From assembly GCA_022508985.1 (NCBI GenBank), contig JAFLUA010000001.1, forward strand, positions 62,001 to 126,000: 64,000 bases of DNA. The letters are read 5' to 3'. The position numbers and the translations under genes are program-made. Source of the stretch: Muribaculaceae bacterium. GTDB taxonomy: Bacteria; Bacteroidota; Bacteroidia; Bacteroidales; Muribaculaceae. Of the stretch, positions 36,905 through 46,333 are shown one piece after another (position 1 is the stretch's first letter; every line of letters begins with the position of its first letter). The notes below the pieces were generated by a model. It did not search any database. It was given only the letters and a program-made list of their open reading frames with translations, and was not told the origin of the DNA.

Positions 36905-37861
36905 TCAACTCACAACGTTTATAGGCTTGCCGTCGATATAGGCTTGCACATTGGTAAATGCTATGTTGAGAAGTCGCTCACGCGCTTCTGTCGACGCCCA
37001 TGCTATGTGCGGCGTAATAAAACAGTTTCGAGCGGTAAGCAAGGGGCAATCTTTACGCGGCGGTTCGTTAACGAGAACATCCAGGCCGGCGCCAAAAATG
37101 CGGCCCTCGTTGAGGGCGTTGGCAAGGGCTTGCTCATCGACTATCTGGCCACGTGATGCGTTCAGTAATATTGCCGATGGTTTCATCAACGACAATCGGC
37201 GGCTATCAACCATCTGCTTTGTATCGGGTGTGAGCGGGCAATGCAAACTAATGACGTCGCACGAGGCAAAAAGCTCGTCGAGTTCCATCTTTGCATAGCC
37301 TGAAGGCAAGTCATTTGCCGCTTTCGAAGTGTATAAGGCGACTTTCATACCAAAACCGGCGGCAATTTTTGCTACCGCTTGCCCTATATTTCCAAAACCC
37401 ACTATGCCAAATGTCTTGCCGGCAAGTTCGGGCCATTCACCATCGCGATATGTGAAATCTTCGCAGGCGCTCCACTTGCCTTTTGATATCTCGGTAGCAT
37501 AGGTCTCAACCCTGTTTGCTATCGCCAGCAAAAGGGCAAATGTGAGTTGTGCAACCGACTGAGTGCTATATGCCGGTATGTTGCACACGGTGATGCAGGC
37601 CTTACGTGCCGCTTCGATATCTACAACATTAAAGCCTGTGGCAAGTACACCAATATATCGCAGGTCGGGTAGTGCAGCTATTGCGCGGGCATCAATAACG
37701 ACTTTATTTGTAAGGACTATCGCAGCACCTTTGGCATGAGGCACAACTTGGTCGGGTGAGGTGCGGTCGTATATTTCAAACTCGGCTATGTTGTTAAAAC
37801 GAGCCCAACGCGGGTCGTCTTTAGGATATAGAGTATATCCGTCGAGGCATACTATTTTCAT
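36905..37861 (-). CDS. D-2-hydroxyacid dehydrogenase (glycerate/hydroxypyruvate reductase type)
   Basis: 318 aa. NAD-binding GFGNIGQAVAKIAAGFGM, the catalytic Arg in LNASRGQIVDE, Glu in VLVNEPP and His in ITPHIAW are all present. No ACT domain, so it is not a regulated SerA. Hydroxypyruvate to glycerate is the closest fit and would link to the glycerate kinase at the right edge, but other 2-ketoacids are possible. A hairpin separates it from prs upstream. Confidence 0.87.
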   Translation of the reverse strand: MKIVCLDGYTLYPKDDPRWARFNNIAEFEIYDRTSPDQVVPHAKGAAIVLTNKVVIDARAIAALPDLRYIGVLATGFNVVDIEAARKACITVCNIPAYSTQSVAQLTFALLLAIANRVETYATEISKGKWSACEDFTYRDGEWPELAGKTFGIVGFGNIGQAVAKIAAGFGMKVALYTSKAANDLPSGYAKMELDELFASCDVISLHCPLTPDTKQMVDSRRLSLMKPSAILLNASRGQIVDEQALANALNEGRIFGAGLDVLVNEPPRKDCPLLTARNCFITPHIAWASTEARERLLNIAFTNVQAYIDGKPINVVS

Positions 37862-37928
37862 GGTGTAAACTTACTTTGATTAAACCTCAAGGCCTTTAAT
37901 TTGCAGATGTTATTCAATGCCATGAGTA

Positions 37929-37955
37929 GTGCCTCAAAAAAGTGTTTTGAGGCAC
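37929..37955 (-). terminator. Hairpin downstream of prs, terminator-like
   Basis: A perfect 11-bp stem GTGCCTCAAAA / TTTTGAGGCAC with a 5-base loop lies 17 bases after the prs stop. On the minus strand the T-run falls inside the right arm rather than after it, so termination efficiency is uncertain. It may alternatively stabilise the prs 3' end. Confidence 0.6.
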
Positions 37956-37971
37956 ACTCAAGCATTATATC

Positions 37972-38913
37972 TTAGATAAGGTATTGTGAAGAAATCGATT
38001 GGTTGGAGTGTACGCGACGTATCGTATCGGCAAACAGACGGGCAACCGAAAGAATAGTACATTTCGTACATCCTTTTGTATATGGTATCGAATTGGTAAA
38101 AATCATCTCAGTGAGTCCACAATTTTCAACGCGTTCGGTGGCGGGGTCGCTCATAATGGCATGAGAGCACAGAGCTCTAACTGTCTTAGCGCCGTTTTCC
38201 AACATTAGATTTGCAGCCTTAGTGATAGTGCCGGCAGTGTCGACCATATCGTCGAGGAGTATCACGTTTTTGTCTTTGACATCACCTATTACAGTCATTT
38301 TTGCCACAACGTTGGCTTTCGCGCGTTGTTTGTGGCATAGTACGAGGGGTACATCGAAGAATTTTGCATAGTTGTTAGCACGTTTCGCACCGCCCACGTC
38401 GGGGGTTGCGATGGCCATATCAGGTAATTTCAGGCTTTCGATGTAGGGGATAAATACCGACGAAGCATAGAGGTGGTCGACGGGTATGTCGAAGAACCCT
38501 TGAATCTGGTCGGCATGGAGGTCCATCGTAATAACGCGGTCGGCACCGGCCGTCTCGAGCATATTGGCCACGAGCTTTGCTGCTATCGACACACGCGGTT
38601 TATCTTTGCGGTCTTGACGGGCCCAACCGAAGTAGGGTATAACGGCAGCAACTGACTTTGCCGATGCACGCTTAGCGGCATCTATCATAAGCAAAAGCTC
38701 CATGAGGTTGTCGCTGTTGGGGAATGTGCTTTGCACCAGGTAAACTTCACAACCGCGCACCGATTCTTCGAAAGAAACTTCAAATTCGCCATCGGCGAAA
38801 TACTCGATTTTCATTGAGCCGAGTTCTACACCGAGTTCTTTACAGATTTCTTCGGCCATGTAACGCGATTTTGTGCCGCAGAACACTTTGAAAGGGGTAA
38901 GAGATGAATCCAT
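37972..38913 (-). CDS. prs: Ribose-phosphate pyrophosphokinase (PRPP synthetase)
   Basis: 313 aa, the usual length. ATP-binding and regulatory flexible-loop elements (FGWARQDRKDKPRVSI), the metal-binding MDLHADQIQGFF and the PRPP loop VILLDDMVDTAGT are intact. It makes PRPP for nucleotide, NAD and histidine/tryptophan synthesis. It follows the GH13 gene by 14 bases. Confidence 0.96.
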   Translation of the reverse strand: MDSSLTPFKVFCGTKSRYMAEEICKELGVELGSMKIEYFADGEFEVSFEESVRGCEVYLVQSTFPNSDNLMELLLMIDAAKRASAKSVAAVIPYFGWARQDRKDKPRVSIAAKLVANMLETAGADRVITMDLHADQIQGFFDIPVDHLYASSVFIPYIESLKLPDMAIATPDVGGAKRANNYAKFFDVPLVLCHKQRAKANVVAKMTVIGDVKDKNVILLDDMVDTAGTITKAANLMLENGAKTVRALCSHAIMSDPATERVENCGLTEMIFTNSIPYTKGCTKCTILSVARLFADTIRRVHSNQSISSQYLI

Positions 38914-38927
38914 TGAGATTTTGAGTT

Positions 38928-40628
38928 TTATGAATTTGTATGTTTTATAGTCTTAAGTTTCCATATTACAGCGCCATGGGCCGGAACAAATGCTTCGAAA
39001 GGCCGTAATGGCGATAATTCTTTATAGGCCTTAGTGGCGGAGAGCATTTCTATGGCCGCATTGTCGGTGATCTCTCCTATTTGGAGGCACTCAAAGGCAT
39101 GGGACGGTATGTTGACGGCAATATCGCAATCGATGTTGTCGAAGTTGGCGATGATAACGAGAACAGTATCGCCATAATGTCTCAAAAAAGCATAGTGGCG
39201 GTAAGGGTTGAAGCGCGCATTGTAATAGTTGACATACATCAAGTCGAAAAATCCACCACGCGAAATAGCCTGCTCATCGTTGCATAAACGCAAAACGCGG
39301 CTGTAGATATCGCGCAATGCTTTTTCATTATCTGAAAGATAACCGTCGCAACACCCCTCGTTTAGCCATCGGCGCACCGAGGCTACACTCCAATAATCGA
39401 AAATGGTGGTACGGCCGTCATAACCGCTATATCCCTCAGCGTCGGCGCCCGGCTCGCCTAATTCCTGTCCGAAATAAATCATCATAGGGCCTCGCGACAT
39501 TAGTGCACTTACTACAAGGGAGGGCAGTACGTGCATGGCATCACCGGAGTAGAACGACGACGCAAAACGTTGCTCGTCGTGGTTCTCGAGGAAGTTTAAC
39601 ATATGGTCGTTAATACCGTCGACAGCTTGCCAACAACCTGTTATAGCCGATGCCGGCGCACGATTTGTTTCGACAGCGCGTAATGTGTCGTAGAGATTGA
39701 CCTTATCGTAGAGATAGTCAAAACCGCTTTCGATAAATGGTCGGTATAATGCTACGTCATATATTTCGGCAATGAACTTAATGTTGGGAGCCACGCTTCT
39801 AACAGCATCGATGGCCGTGCGCCAAAATTCAAGCGGCACCATGTGCGCCATATCACAACGGAAGCCGTCAATTCCCTTCGAGGCCCAAAACTTGAGTATT
39901 TCTATCATTTTAACCCAAGTGTCGGGCATGGGTGAGAAATGCGTTGCCCCATTGCTGTAGTCGATGCCGTAGTTTAATTTGACTGTTTCGTACCAGTCGT
40001 CTTTACCCGGCGAGGCATAAAAGCAATCGTTGCCTGAGGCCTTTGCCGGGAATTCGACGTAGGCCTCATCACCACTTCCAAGGTCGAGGTCGGGCGAAAA
40101 TTGCTGATATGTTATGTAGTAAAAATTATTATCGGGTGCAAAAAAGACATTCGTGTTATCGTTTGAGCCAAAGTCGTCGACACCTGCGGGTTTTGCGTCG
40201 GAGTGATATTGTCGGCCGACATGGTTGGGCACGAAGTCGATTATAACGTTAAGGCCTGCGCGATGCGTCCTCTCTACCAACGCCTCGAACTCGGCCATGC
40301 GGTGCGGGACATCAACGGCAAGATCGGGGTCGATGTCGTAATAATCGGTAATGGCGTAGGGACTTCCGGCTTTTCCTTTTACGATGTGGCAATTGTGCGG
40401 TGCAATGCCATAAGCGCTATAATCGGGCGTATGAGCATGCTCTATCACGCCGGTATACCATATATGTGTGGCACCAAGATTCTTTATGGAATTTAGGATG
40501 TGGTCGCTTATGTCGTTAAGTTTTCCCGAGCCGTTTTGCTGTATTGACCCTCCCACAATAGGCGCGGCACAATAATTGGTAAACAGGCGCGGTAGGAGTT
40601 GATATATTACAGGCTTCACGGTTTGCAT
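38928..40628 (-). CDS. Glycoside hydrolase family 13 alpha-amylase-type enzyme
   Basis: 566 aa without a signal peptide, so cytoplasmic. GH13 regions I-IV are readable: DFVPNHVG, GFRCDMAHM (nucleophile Asp), FIAEIYD (acid/base Glu), and FLENHDEQR (transition-state Asp). It should cleave alpha-glucans such as glycogen or imported malto-oligosaccharides; a trehalose- or sucrose-type activity is not excluded. The C-terminal beta domain ends with VPAHGAVIWKLK. It lies between patatin and prs on one transcript. Confidence 0.88.
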   Translation of the reverse strand: MQTVKPVIYQLLPRLFTNYCAAPIVGGSIQQNGSGKLNDISDHILNSIKNLGATHIWYTGVIEHAHTPDYSAYGIAPHNCHIVKGKAGSPYAITDYYDIDPDLAVDVPHRMAEFEALVERTHRAGLNVIIDFVPNHVGRQYHSDAKPAGVDDFGSNDNTNVFFAPDNNFYYITYQQFSPDLDLGSGDEAYVEFPAKASGNDCFYASPGKDDWYETVKLNYGIDYSNGATHFSPMPDTWVKMIEILKFWASKGIDGFRCDMAHMVPLEFWRTAIDAVRSVAPNIKFIAEIYDVALYRPFIESGFDYLYDKVNLYDTLRAVETNRAPASAITGCWQAVDGINDHMLNFLENHDEQRFASSFYSGDAMHVLPSLVVSALMSRGPMMIYFGQELGEPGADAEGYSGYDGRTTIFDYWSVASVRRWLNEGCCDGYLSDNEKALRDIYSRVLRLCNDEQAISRGGFFDLMYVNYYNARFNPYRHYAFLRHYGDTVLVIIANFDNIDCDIAVNIPSHAFECLQIGEITDNAAIEMLSATKAYKELSPLRPFEAFVPAHGAVIWKLKTIKHTNS

Positions 40629-40635
40629 GGCTTCC

Positions 40636-41514
40636 TTAGCGTTTGTTGACTCGTTTGTGTGATAGTTCCGACAGCATTGGCGGCTCTGCTTTTGGGTTCC
40701 ATAACCCTGCCTCTTTCAATGCTTTCCGGGTATGTATATATCCACTCAGAAAAACTTTCTTTATGTTTTTTAGGTCGAAGACAGCCATATTGGCAATTTC
40801 GGGCGTCTCAACCGATACATCGCATAAGTCCATATCGGTAGTTTGGTTTGCTTTCGCCATAAGGTTATAAGTGCGAAGAGCTACTTCTACTATCGATTTT
40901 GGCTTTTTAGTGGTCTGTATTAGAGGACTCACGTTTACGCCTATTAAAGTTTCACATTTATCTCTGATAATCCATGCCGGATGATTGCGCAACACACCGC
41001 CATCGACATAGTTAACGCCATCGATATCGACCGGGCGGAATACGATGGGTATCGAGCATGAGGCAATAAGGCGTGGCCCTATTTCACCGGTAGAGAAGGC
41101 AACCGGCTCGCCGTGGTCGAGGTCGGTAGCACCAAGATATGTGGGTATTTCGAGGTCTTCAAGGCTTTTTTTATCGCCAAGGACATTCATGACAAACGAT
41201 TTGAATTTGTCGATTTTCATAAAACCGCCATTGCCGAAACTTAGTTCGGCAAAGTCTCGAAATCCTGTCGAGGCGAAAATTTCGGCCATTTCCAATGGCT
41301 TGATGCCCGAGGCATACATTACCGCTATCACCGAGCCGGCGCTCACACCGGCTAATACATCGGGCTTGAGACCGGCTTCTTCGATGGCCATTAACGCTCC
41401 GGCATGAGCGAAGCCACGTGCGCCGCCACCGCTAAGAGCAACGCCCAAACGGTATTGCTTGGCCGATGCAACCGGAGCCGCTGATGTGTTAGCTGTCGCC
41501 TTTGTTGAGTCCAT
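40636..41514 (-). CDS. Patatin-like phospholipase (RssA-type)
   Basis: 292 aa. The oxyanion loop LSGGGARGFAHAGAL, nucleophile elbow GVSAGS and DGG dyad (YVDGGVLRNHPA) are all present, so it is predicted to be active on acyl lipids. No signal peptide; there is a short 20-residue Ala/Ser-rich N-terminus. It has its own promoter at 41541 and reads into the GH13 gene 7 bases later. Confidence 0.9.
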   Translation of the reverse strand: MDSTKATANTSAAPVASAKQYRLGVALSGGGARGFAHAGALMAIEEAGLKPDVLAGVSAGSVIAVMYASGIKPLEMAEIFASTGFRDFAELSFGNGGFMKIDKFKSFVMNVLGDKKSLEDLEIPTYLGATDLDHGEPVAFSTGEIGPRLIASCSIPIVFRPVDIDGVNYVDGGVLRNHPAWIIRDKCETLIGVNVSPLIQTTKKPKSIVEVALRTYNLMAKANQTTDMDLCDVSVETPEIANMAVFDLKNIKKVFLSGYIHTRKALKEAGLWNPKAEPPMLSELSHKRVNKR

Positions 41515-41540
41515 GTCTGACCGGATGCGCTTTTATGTCG

Positions 41541-41571
41541 CAAAATTAGTCAGAAAAAATAGATTGTTCAA
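41541..41571 (-). promoter_or_regulatory. Promoter of patatin-GH13-prs
   Basis: Minus-strand TAATTTTG (41541-41548) is preceded by TTG (41569-41571) at exactly 20 bases, the expected -33/-7 arrangement. The leader to ATG 41514 is about 25 bases. Confidence 0.7.
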
Positions 41572-41611
41572 TTTTTTATCTATGATTTTATCAACAATTT
41601 TACCCAATGGC

Positions 41612-41659
41612 ACAATAAAATTTGTGGGAGAAAGAAACCGGACGATTTCTCTCTCCCAC
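41612..41659 (-). terminator. Intrinsic terminator after dnaJ
   Basis: A 14-bp stem with one mismatch (GTGGGAGAGAGAAA on the minus strand, right arm TTTCTTTCTCCCAC) and an 8-base loop. It is followed by AAATTTTATTG on the minus strand. It lies 27 bases past the dnaJ stop. Confidence 0.8.
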
Positions 41660-41685
41660 GCTATGTGTTAAATGTTGTGTGTCGC

Positions 41686-42840
41686 TTAATCGAATATGTG
41701 TTTTAGCTTGGAGAATATGCGGCGGCTGTCGCTGTCGGATGGCTTAATGTTTGGGGCATCTTTAAGAGCTTCGAATGTCTCTTTTTGTTGTGCGGTTAGT
41801 TTTTCGGGAACGAAAACCATAATGTTTATCAACTCATCGCCGGTGCCGCCATTTTCGTTGTCTCGGAGGCCTTTTCCGCGTAGCCGTAATACCTTGCCGG
41901 GTTGTGTGCCGGCCGGGATATTTACTTTTGCCTTACCTGTTATTGTAGGAACTTCGACAGAACCGCCGAGAACGGCCGTTGGGATGTCGAGCATGAGATT
42001 ATATATCACATCGGCACCATCGCGTATAAGCTCGGGGTGCTTTATTTCTTCGACTACGACAAGCAAGTCGCCGGGCACGCCACCACCTTTAGGGTAATTG
42101 CCTTTGCCTCGAAGAGCAAAAGTTTGGCCATCGGTGGCGCCTGCCGGTATTGTGAATGTCACTTCTTGGTCGCGGCGTGTCACCCCGTCGCCGTTACAAT
42201 GCGGGCAACGCTCGGTAATTTTACGGCCACTGCCATTACAGTCGGGGCACTCCGATATGGTATTCTGAATACCAAAGACTGTTCGCTGCTGCATTGTGAT
42301 ATGTCCTTGTCCTTGGCAACGAGGACAAGTGGTGAATGCTGTGCCATCTTTCGCACCGTTGCCTTTGCAATGGTCGCACTGGACGTAGGTGGGTACTCTC
42401 AATGTTTTAGTAGTGCCCTTTGCAATATCCTCGAGTGTGAGTTTTACTCGTATACGCATATCGCCACCGCGTTTTTGCCGTGGTTGACGGCGACCACCGC
42501 CGCCAAAACCACCGAAGTCGAAGCCGCCGAATTCTTGAGCAAAGCGGTTGAGGATATCGTTTATATCAAAGCCGCCCGAGCTATAGAACCCGCCGCCACC
42601 GCCAAAGCCGGACTGGCCCATAGAGTGTCCGTACTGGTCGTAGAGTTGTTTTTTCTTCTCATCGCTAAGCACGTCATAGGCTTCGGCCGCTTCCTTAAAA
42701 CGCTCTTCGGCTTCTTTGTCGCCCGGGTTGCGGTCGGGGTGATTTTCTATCGCTTTTTTGCGGTAGGCTTTTTTTATCTGTTCTTGTGTAGCGTTGCGGT
42801 CGACGCCCAACACTTCATAGTAGTCTCTTTTTTGCTCCAT
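41686..42840 (-). CDS. dnaJ: Chaperone protein DnaJ
   Basis: 384 aa. J domain with the HPD motif (NHPDRNPGD), a Gly/Phe region (about residues 75-125), and four CxxCxGxG zinc-finger repeats ([32 protein letters not shown]). Full-length and intact. It is co-transcribed with grpE 17 bases upstream and closed by the terminator at 41612. Confidence 0.97.
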   Translation of the reverse strand: MEQKRDYYEVLGVDRNATQEQIKKAYRKKAIENHPDRNPGDKEAEERFKEAAEAYDVLSDEKKKQLYDQYGHSMGQSGFGGGGGFYSSGGFDINDILNRFAQEFGGFDFGGFGGGGRRQPRQKRGGDMRIRVKLTLEDIAKGTTKTLRVPTYVQCDHCKGNGAKDGTAFTTCPRCQGQGHITMQQRTVFGIQNTISECPDCNGSGRKITERCPHCNGDGVTRRDQEVTFTIPAGATDGQTFALRGKGNYPKGGGVPGDLLVVVEEIKHPELIRDGADVIYNLMLDIPTAVLGGSVEVPTITGKAKVNIPAGTQPGKVLRLRGKGLRDNENGGTGDELINIMVFVPEKLTAQQKETFEALKDAPNIKPSDSDSRRIFSKLKHIFD

Positions 42841-42857
42841 ATCTTCGACTATGATTA

Positions 42858-43442
42858 TTATTCACCCACAACGACTTTAGCGTGTCGGAGAACTTTGTCG
42901 TTAAGCATATATCCTTTTTGCGTGGTATCTATAATCATACCCTTAAGATCTTCGTTCGGCGCCGGAATTGTAGCGATAGCTTCGTGGATATCGGCATCAA
43001 ATGCTGCTCCGGTGCTTTGCATTTCCTTCACTCCGTTGCTCTCAAGATACTTGATAAACTTGTTGTAGATGAGCTCCATGCCTTCGCGAATGGTGCCATT
43101 GTCGGCGCTGTCGGCAGTAGCGGCAAGTCCGCGCTCGAAGTCGTCGACAATAGGAAGAAGTCCTAAGAGGACACGTTCTGCGGCGTTCTTAAGCAGGTCG
43201 GCTTTTTCACGCGTTACGCGTTTGCGGTAGTTGTCAAACTCTGCCATTAAAAAAAGATATTCTTTCTTTTCTTTTTCAACTTCGGCGAGAGCTTCGGCAA
43301 GATTATTTTGTAGCTTTTCTTCTTCGCTGAGCTCTTCTACGGTGTCGTCGATGTTATCGGCAACTGTTTGTGTATCGGGAGCTTCGTCCTGAATTTCAGG
43401 TGAATAATTTTCTATATCTTGTTTTTTATTGTCTTTGCTCAT
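42858..43442 (-). CDS. grpE: Nucleotide exchange factor GrpE
   Basis: 194 aa. An acidic N-terminal tail (residues 1-45) leads to a coiled coil ([31 protein letters not shown]) and the GrpE head ending in [15 protein letters not shown]. It exchanges ADP on DnaK; dnaK itself is not in the window. No CIRCE element was seen in the 115 bases upstream. Confidence 0.96.
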   Translation of the reverse strand: MSKDNKKQDIENYSPEIQDEAPDTQTVADNIDDTVEELSEEEKLQNNLAEALAEVEKEKKEYLFLMAEFDNYRKRVTREKADLLKNAAERVLLGLLPIVDDFERGLAATADSADNGTIREGMELIYNKFIKYLESNGVKEMQSTGAAFDADIHEAIATIPAPNEDLKGMIIDTTQKGYMLNDKVLRHAKVVVGE

Positions 43443-43557
43443 ATTCTTTTATGTTTTTATGAATTGGGTATATACAAAAATGCTGCCAAAATGTGTTAAA
43501 TTGGCCGATTTTTTATAAATATAACAACATAAAGCAGATTTTCGTTTGCTTTTATTC

Positions 43558-44412
43558 TTAAAAATTAATTTGAGTGACAAAACATTGGAAGTCCTTAAAT
43601 TGCGAGATGGCCTCTTCTGCCAAATTGACACTCTCAAATAGCGCGTAGACGGCAGCACCCGAGCCACTCATAGCGCTGTATAACGAACCGCTGCATTGAC
43701 TTAACTTGTTGAGTGTATGCTTTATTTGTGGTCTTAAAGCAAAGATAGACGGCTCAAAATCGTTTACAATGCCGCACGAGTGCCATTCTGGGATTGGGCG
43801 TGATAATAAATCTATTAATTTCAATCCATCGGGCATTTCATGGGGTGTGATTCCTTGATATGCTTCTTTTGTCGATACTGCCTCGGCTGTCGGTTTTACA
43901 ATGGCAATGGCGAGCCCGTTCAGTTGCGGCACATTGACCGGTGAGAGAATGTCGCCGATACCCTCTACAAGCATAGGGCTATTGTATATAAAAAAAGGAC
44001 AGTCGGCGCCAACAGTTGCAGCAATAGACGCCAAAACCTCTGTCGGCAAAGCAAGCTCGAAAATGTCGTTAACACACTTGAGAGCAAAAGAAGCATCGGC
44101 TGAGCCTCCACCAAGGCCGGCACCATCGGGTATGGCTTTGTGAAGGTGAATATCGAGAGGGGGAAGGCTTTTCTCCAAATATTTCTCCAACGCTTTGATT
44201 GCTTTGATAACGAGATTTTTCTCCTGAGGGCACCCTCCGAGAGTAGACCCTGTCAATGTGAAAGACCCTGTCGGGCTTTTAGCCGGAACAATCTCAAGTA
44301 TGTCGCACCATCCAACAGGCACAAATAGCGATTCAATGTCGTGATATCCATCAGAGCGTTTCCTTAAAACTCGCAACCCGATGTTGATTTTAGCATTTGG
44401 AAAAACAACCAT
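43558..44412 (-). CDS. ispE: 4-diphosphocytidyl-2-C-methyl-D-erythritol kinase
   Basis: 284 aa from ATG 44412 (MVVFPNAKINIGLRV). An in-frame ATG at 44526 lies upstream of a good -7 box (44430) and its extra residues do not resemble IspE, so it is rejected. GHMP kinase motif PDGAGLGGGSADASF and the C-terminal AMSGSGAAVYALF are present. IspE is the fourth step of the MEP isoprenoid pathway. Confidence 0.95.
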   Translation of the reverse strand: MVVFPNAKINIGLRVLRKRSDGYHDIESLFVPVGWCDILEIVPAKSPTGSFTLTGSTLGGCPQEKNLVIKAIKALEKYLEKSLPPLDIHLHKAIPDGAGLGGGSADASFALKCVNDIFELALPTEVLASIAATVGADCPFFIYNSPMLVEGIGDILSPVNVPQLNGLAIAIVKPTAEAVSTKEAYQGITPHEMPDGLKLIDLLSRPIPEWHSCGIVNDFEPSIFALRPQIKHTLNKLSQCSGSLYSAMSGSGAAVYALFESVNLAEEAISQFKDFQCFVTQINF

Positions 44413-44429
44413 ATTGATTAATTTTGATG

Positions 44430-44437
44430 CAAAGGTA
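44430..44437 (-). promoter_or_regulatory. -7 promoter box of ispE
   Basis: Minus-strand TACCTTTG fits TAnnTTTG. It lies 18 bases upstream of the ispE ATG, and about 115 bases from the divergent nadC box. Confidence 0.65.
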
Positions 44438-44552
44438 CAAATTATTTTGCATTGAATGGTTTGTGTGATAGTATGCGATGTGTAAAGATGGTGTTTTGCG
44501 TAGATTACGTGCAGATTACCGCTCAACGTTTTAATCTTTCGTAAAAATTTTG

Positions 44553-44560
44553 TATTTTTG
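44553..44560 (+). promoter_or_regulatory. -7 promoter box of nadC
   Basis: TATTTTTG fits TAnnTTTG and ends 20 bases before the ATG at 44581. Confidence 0.6.
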
Positions 44561-44580
44561 TCGAAATAAAACTGTTGTAT

Positions 44581-45435
44581 ATGAAAACTAAAGAAGAACT
44601 GATAGACGCATTACTTGACCTCGCTTTTGCCGAAGATATTGGCGACGGCGACCATACTACTTTAAGTACTATCGGTGCCGATGCCCGTGGGCGCCAACAT
44701 CTGCTCATCAAAGAGGAGGGTATTTTAGCCGGCGTCGATATTGCCAAGATGGTATTCGATAAATTTGATTCTTCGTTGAAAATGACGGTTATGATACCCG
44801 ACGGGAGCCATGTTAAGCCCGGCGATATAGCATTTGTAGTCGAGGGCCCCGTTCGCTCTTTGTTGCAGACCGAACGCATCATGCTCAACATAATGCAGCG
44901 TATGAGCGGTATAGCAACGGTTACACATCGTTACCAAAGCCGCCTCGAAGGTTTGAACTGCAAGGTGTTAGATACACGAAAGACGACCCCCGGCCTTCGT
45001 ATGCTCGAAAAAGAGGCGGTGAAGATAGGGGGCGGATGCAATCATCGCATCGGCCTGTTCGATATGATTCTTATCAAAGATAATCATGTAGATTTTGCAG
45101 GAGGTATTACACATGCCGTGAACTCGGCAAAAGAATATTGCCGCAAGAATAATAAAGACTTGCGTATTGAAGTTGAAGTGCGAAATACCGACGAGATACG
45201 CGAAGCTATATCTGTTGGTGTAGACCGCATAATGCTCGATAATTTTACACCTGAGCGTACGGCCGACGCTGTGCGTATTATCAGGGCCGAAGGCCCCGGG
45301 ATAGAAATAGAATCGAGTGGTGGTATTACACTCGACACCTTGCGGGCTTATGGCGAAGCAGGAGTCGATTTCATATCGGTTGGAGCGCTTACGCACTCTG
45401 TTAAAGGCTTGGATATGAGCTTTAAGGCATGCTAA
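44581..45435 (+). CDS. nadC: Nicotinate-nucleotide pyrophosphorylase (quinolinate phosphoribosyltransferase)
   Basis: 284 aa from ATG 44581 (a TTG at 44575 is also in frame). NadC converts quinolinate and PRPP to nicotinate mononucleotide in de novo NAD synthesis. Signatures are RKTTPGLRMLEKEAVKIGGGCNHR, LIKDNHV and IEIESSGGITLDTL. nadA and nadB are not in the window. Confidence 0.96.
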   Translation: MKTKEELIDALLDLAFAEDIGDGDHTTLSTIGADARGRQHLLIKEEGILAGVDIAKMVFDKFDSSLKMTVMIPDGSHVKPGDIAFVVEGPVRSLLQTERIMLNIMQRMSGIATVTHRYQSRLEGLNCKVLDTRKTTPGLRMLEKEAVKIGGGCNHRIGLFDMILIKDNHVDFAGGITHAVNSAKEYCRKNNKDLRIEVEVRNTDEIREAISVGVDRIMLDNFTPERTADAVRIIRAEGPGIEIESSGGITLDTLRAYGEAGVDFISVGALTHSVKGLDMSFKAC

Positions 45436-45481
45436 AGCCGCTATGTTTTACATGAAATATCGCCATGTGCGAAAAAATAAC

Positions 45482-45489
45482 TAACTTTG
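45482..45489 (+). promoter_or_regulatory. -7 promoter box of the 45512 gene
   Basis: TAACTTTG, the classic Bacteroidota form, ends 22 bases before the ATG at 45512. Confidence 0.65.
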
Positions 45490-45511
45490 CAAAAGTATAA
45501 ATAGAACAGTT

Positions 45512-46261
45512 ATGAAAAATATCGTATCATTATTAGTAGCATTTATTCTTGGTGCCGGAGCATCGGTGGCACAATATATGTGCGTAGAACAAGGCACTGT
45601 ACTTATCTATACAGAGACAGCCGACAGAGACGGCAAAGAAGAAGTCGCCGACCATGCCTCAACAGTAGTGTCGGCGTCGACAGATGAAGCGGGTGTTGTA
45701 AGTGTTAAAGTAGAAGACATCCGCATACTTCCCGGCACAAATTTCGGCGAAATTAAAGATTATAGCTATTATGCCTACAACCCGACCACCGGAAATACGC
45801 TCCACACCTTGATTACAGCTGATGATTACAAAGAATCGTTTGTTTCTATGATGGTTGAAGGGGCTCGCAATGCCGGACAGTTTGTAAGTGATAGCGATAT
45901 ATCCGAACTTAAAGACAACATAAAGGTTAAAGGTGAAATCAGTCTTGATTTGCCGGCAGAGCCGACCAAAGATGCGAAAATCCCGAATAAAACTATGAAA
46001 ATGTCGATAGGAGAACAGTCAATGTCGATGAATCTCTGGGAGGGCAAGTATCTCGGCTTTGAGGATGTTGAAACACCCGCGGGCAAATTTGAAAATTGCA
46101 TAAAGGTGTCGTTTACAATTAAAACAACAACTCCTATGCAATCTGAAAAAACATATTGCACAGCGTGGTATGCTAAAGGTGTCGGACTCGTTAAATCGGT
46201 CGACGCTGATAAAAAAGGCAAAGTGATATCGGAAGACATACTAAAGGAAATTAAAAAATAA
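45512..46261 (+). CDS. Secreted TapB/DUF3108-like protein
   Basis: 249 aa with signal peptide cut after VAQ. A beta-rich body ends with VETPAGKFENCIKVSFTI...YCTAWYAKGVGLVKS, the pattern of TapB/DUF3108-type envelope proteins (a barrel surface protein whose precise role is unknown). Two Cys in that C-terminal half could form a disulfide. It is monocistronic between its own promoter and a terminator at 46276. Confidence 0.7.
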   Translation: MKNIVSLLVAFILGAGASVAQYMCVEQGTVLIYTETADRDGKEEVADHASTVVSASTDEAGVVSVKVEDIRILPGTNFGEIKDYSYYAYNPTTGNTLHTLITADDYKESFVSMMVEGARNAGQFVSDSDISELKDNIKVKGEISLDLPAEPTKDAKIPNKTMKMSIGEQSMSMNLWEGKYLGFEDVETPAGKFENCIKVSFTIKTTTPMQSEKTYCTAWYAKGVGLVKSVDADKKGKVISEDILKEIKK

Positions 46262-46275
46262 AGGTAAAATAGGAG

Positions 46276-46306
46276 AGGGGCGGATGATAGAAGTCCGCCC
46301 TTTCAT
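46276..46306 (+). terminator. Intrinsic terminator after the 45512 gene
   Basis: GGGCGGA (46278-46284) pairs with TCCGCCC (46294-46300) around a 9-base loop, followed by TTTCATTT. Confidence 0.8.
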
Positions 46307-46333
46307 TTAGTTTGCAATTAAATCCAATAGAGA

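Noticed and set aside
41902-43068. Long plus-strand open frame (388 aa) opposite dnaJ and grpE
   Set aside because: It lies wholly antisense to dnaJ and part of grpE, both clear full-length genes. Its composition is the shadow of their codon bias.
44413-44526. N-terminal extension of IspE to ATG 44526
   Set aside because: The extra residues do not resemble IspE, and a TACCTTTG box at 44430-44437 lies inside the extension, so the ATG at 44412 is the start.
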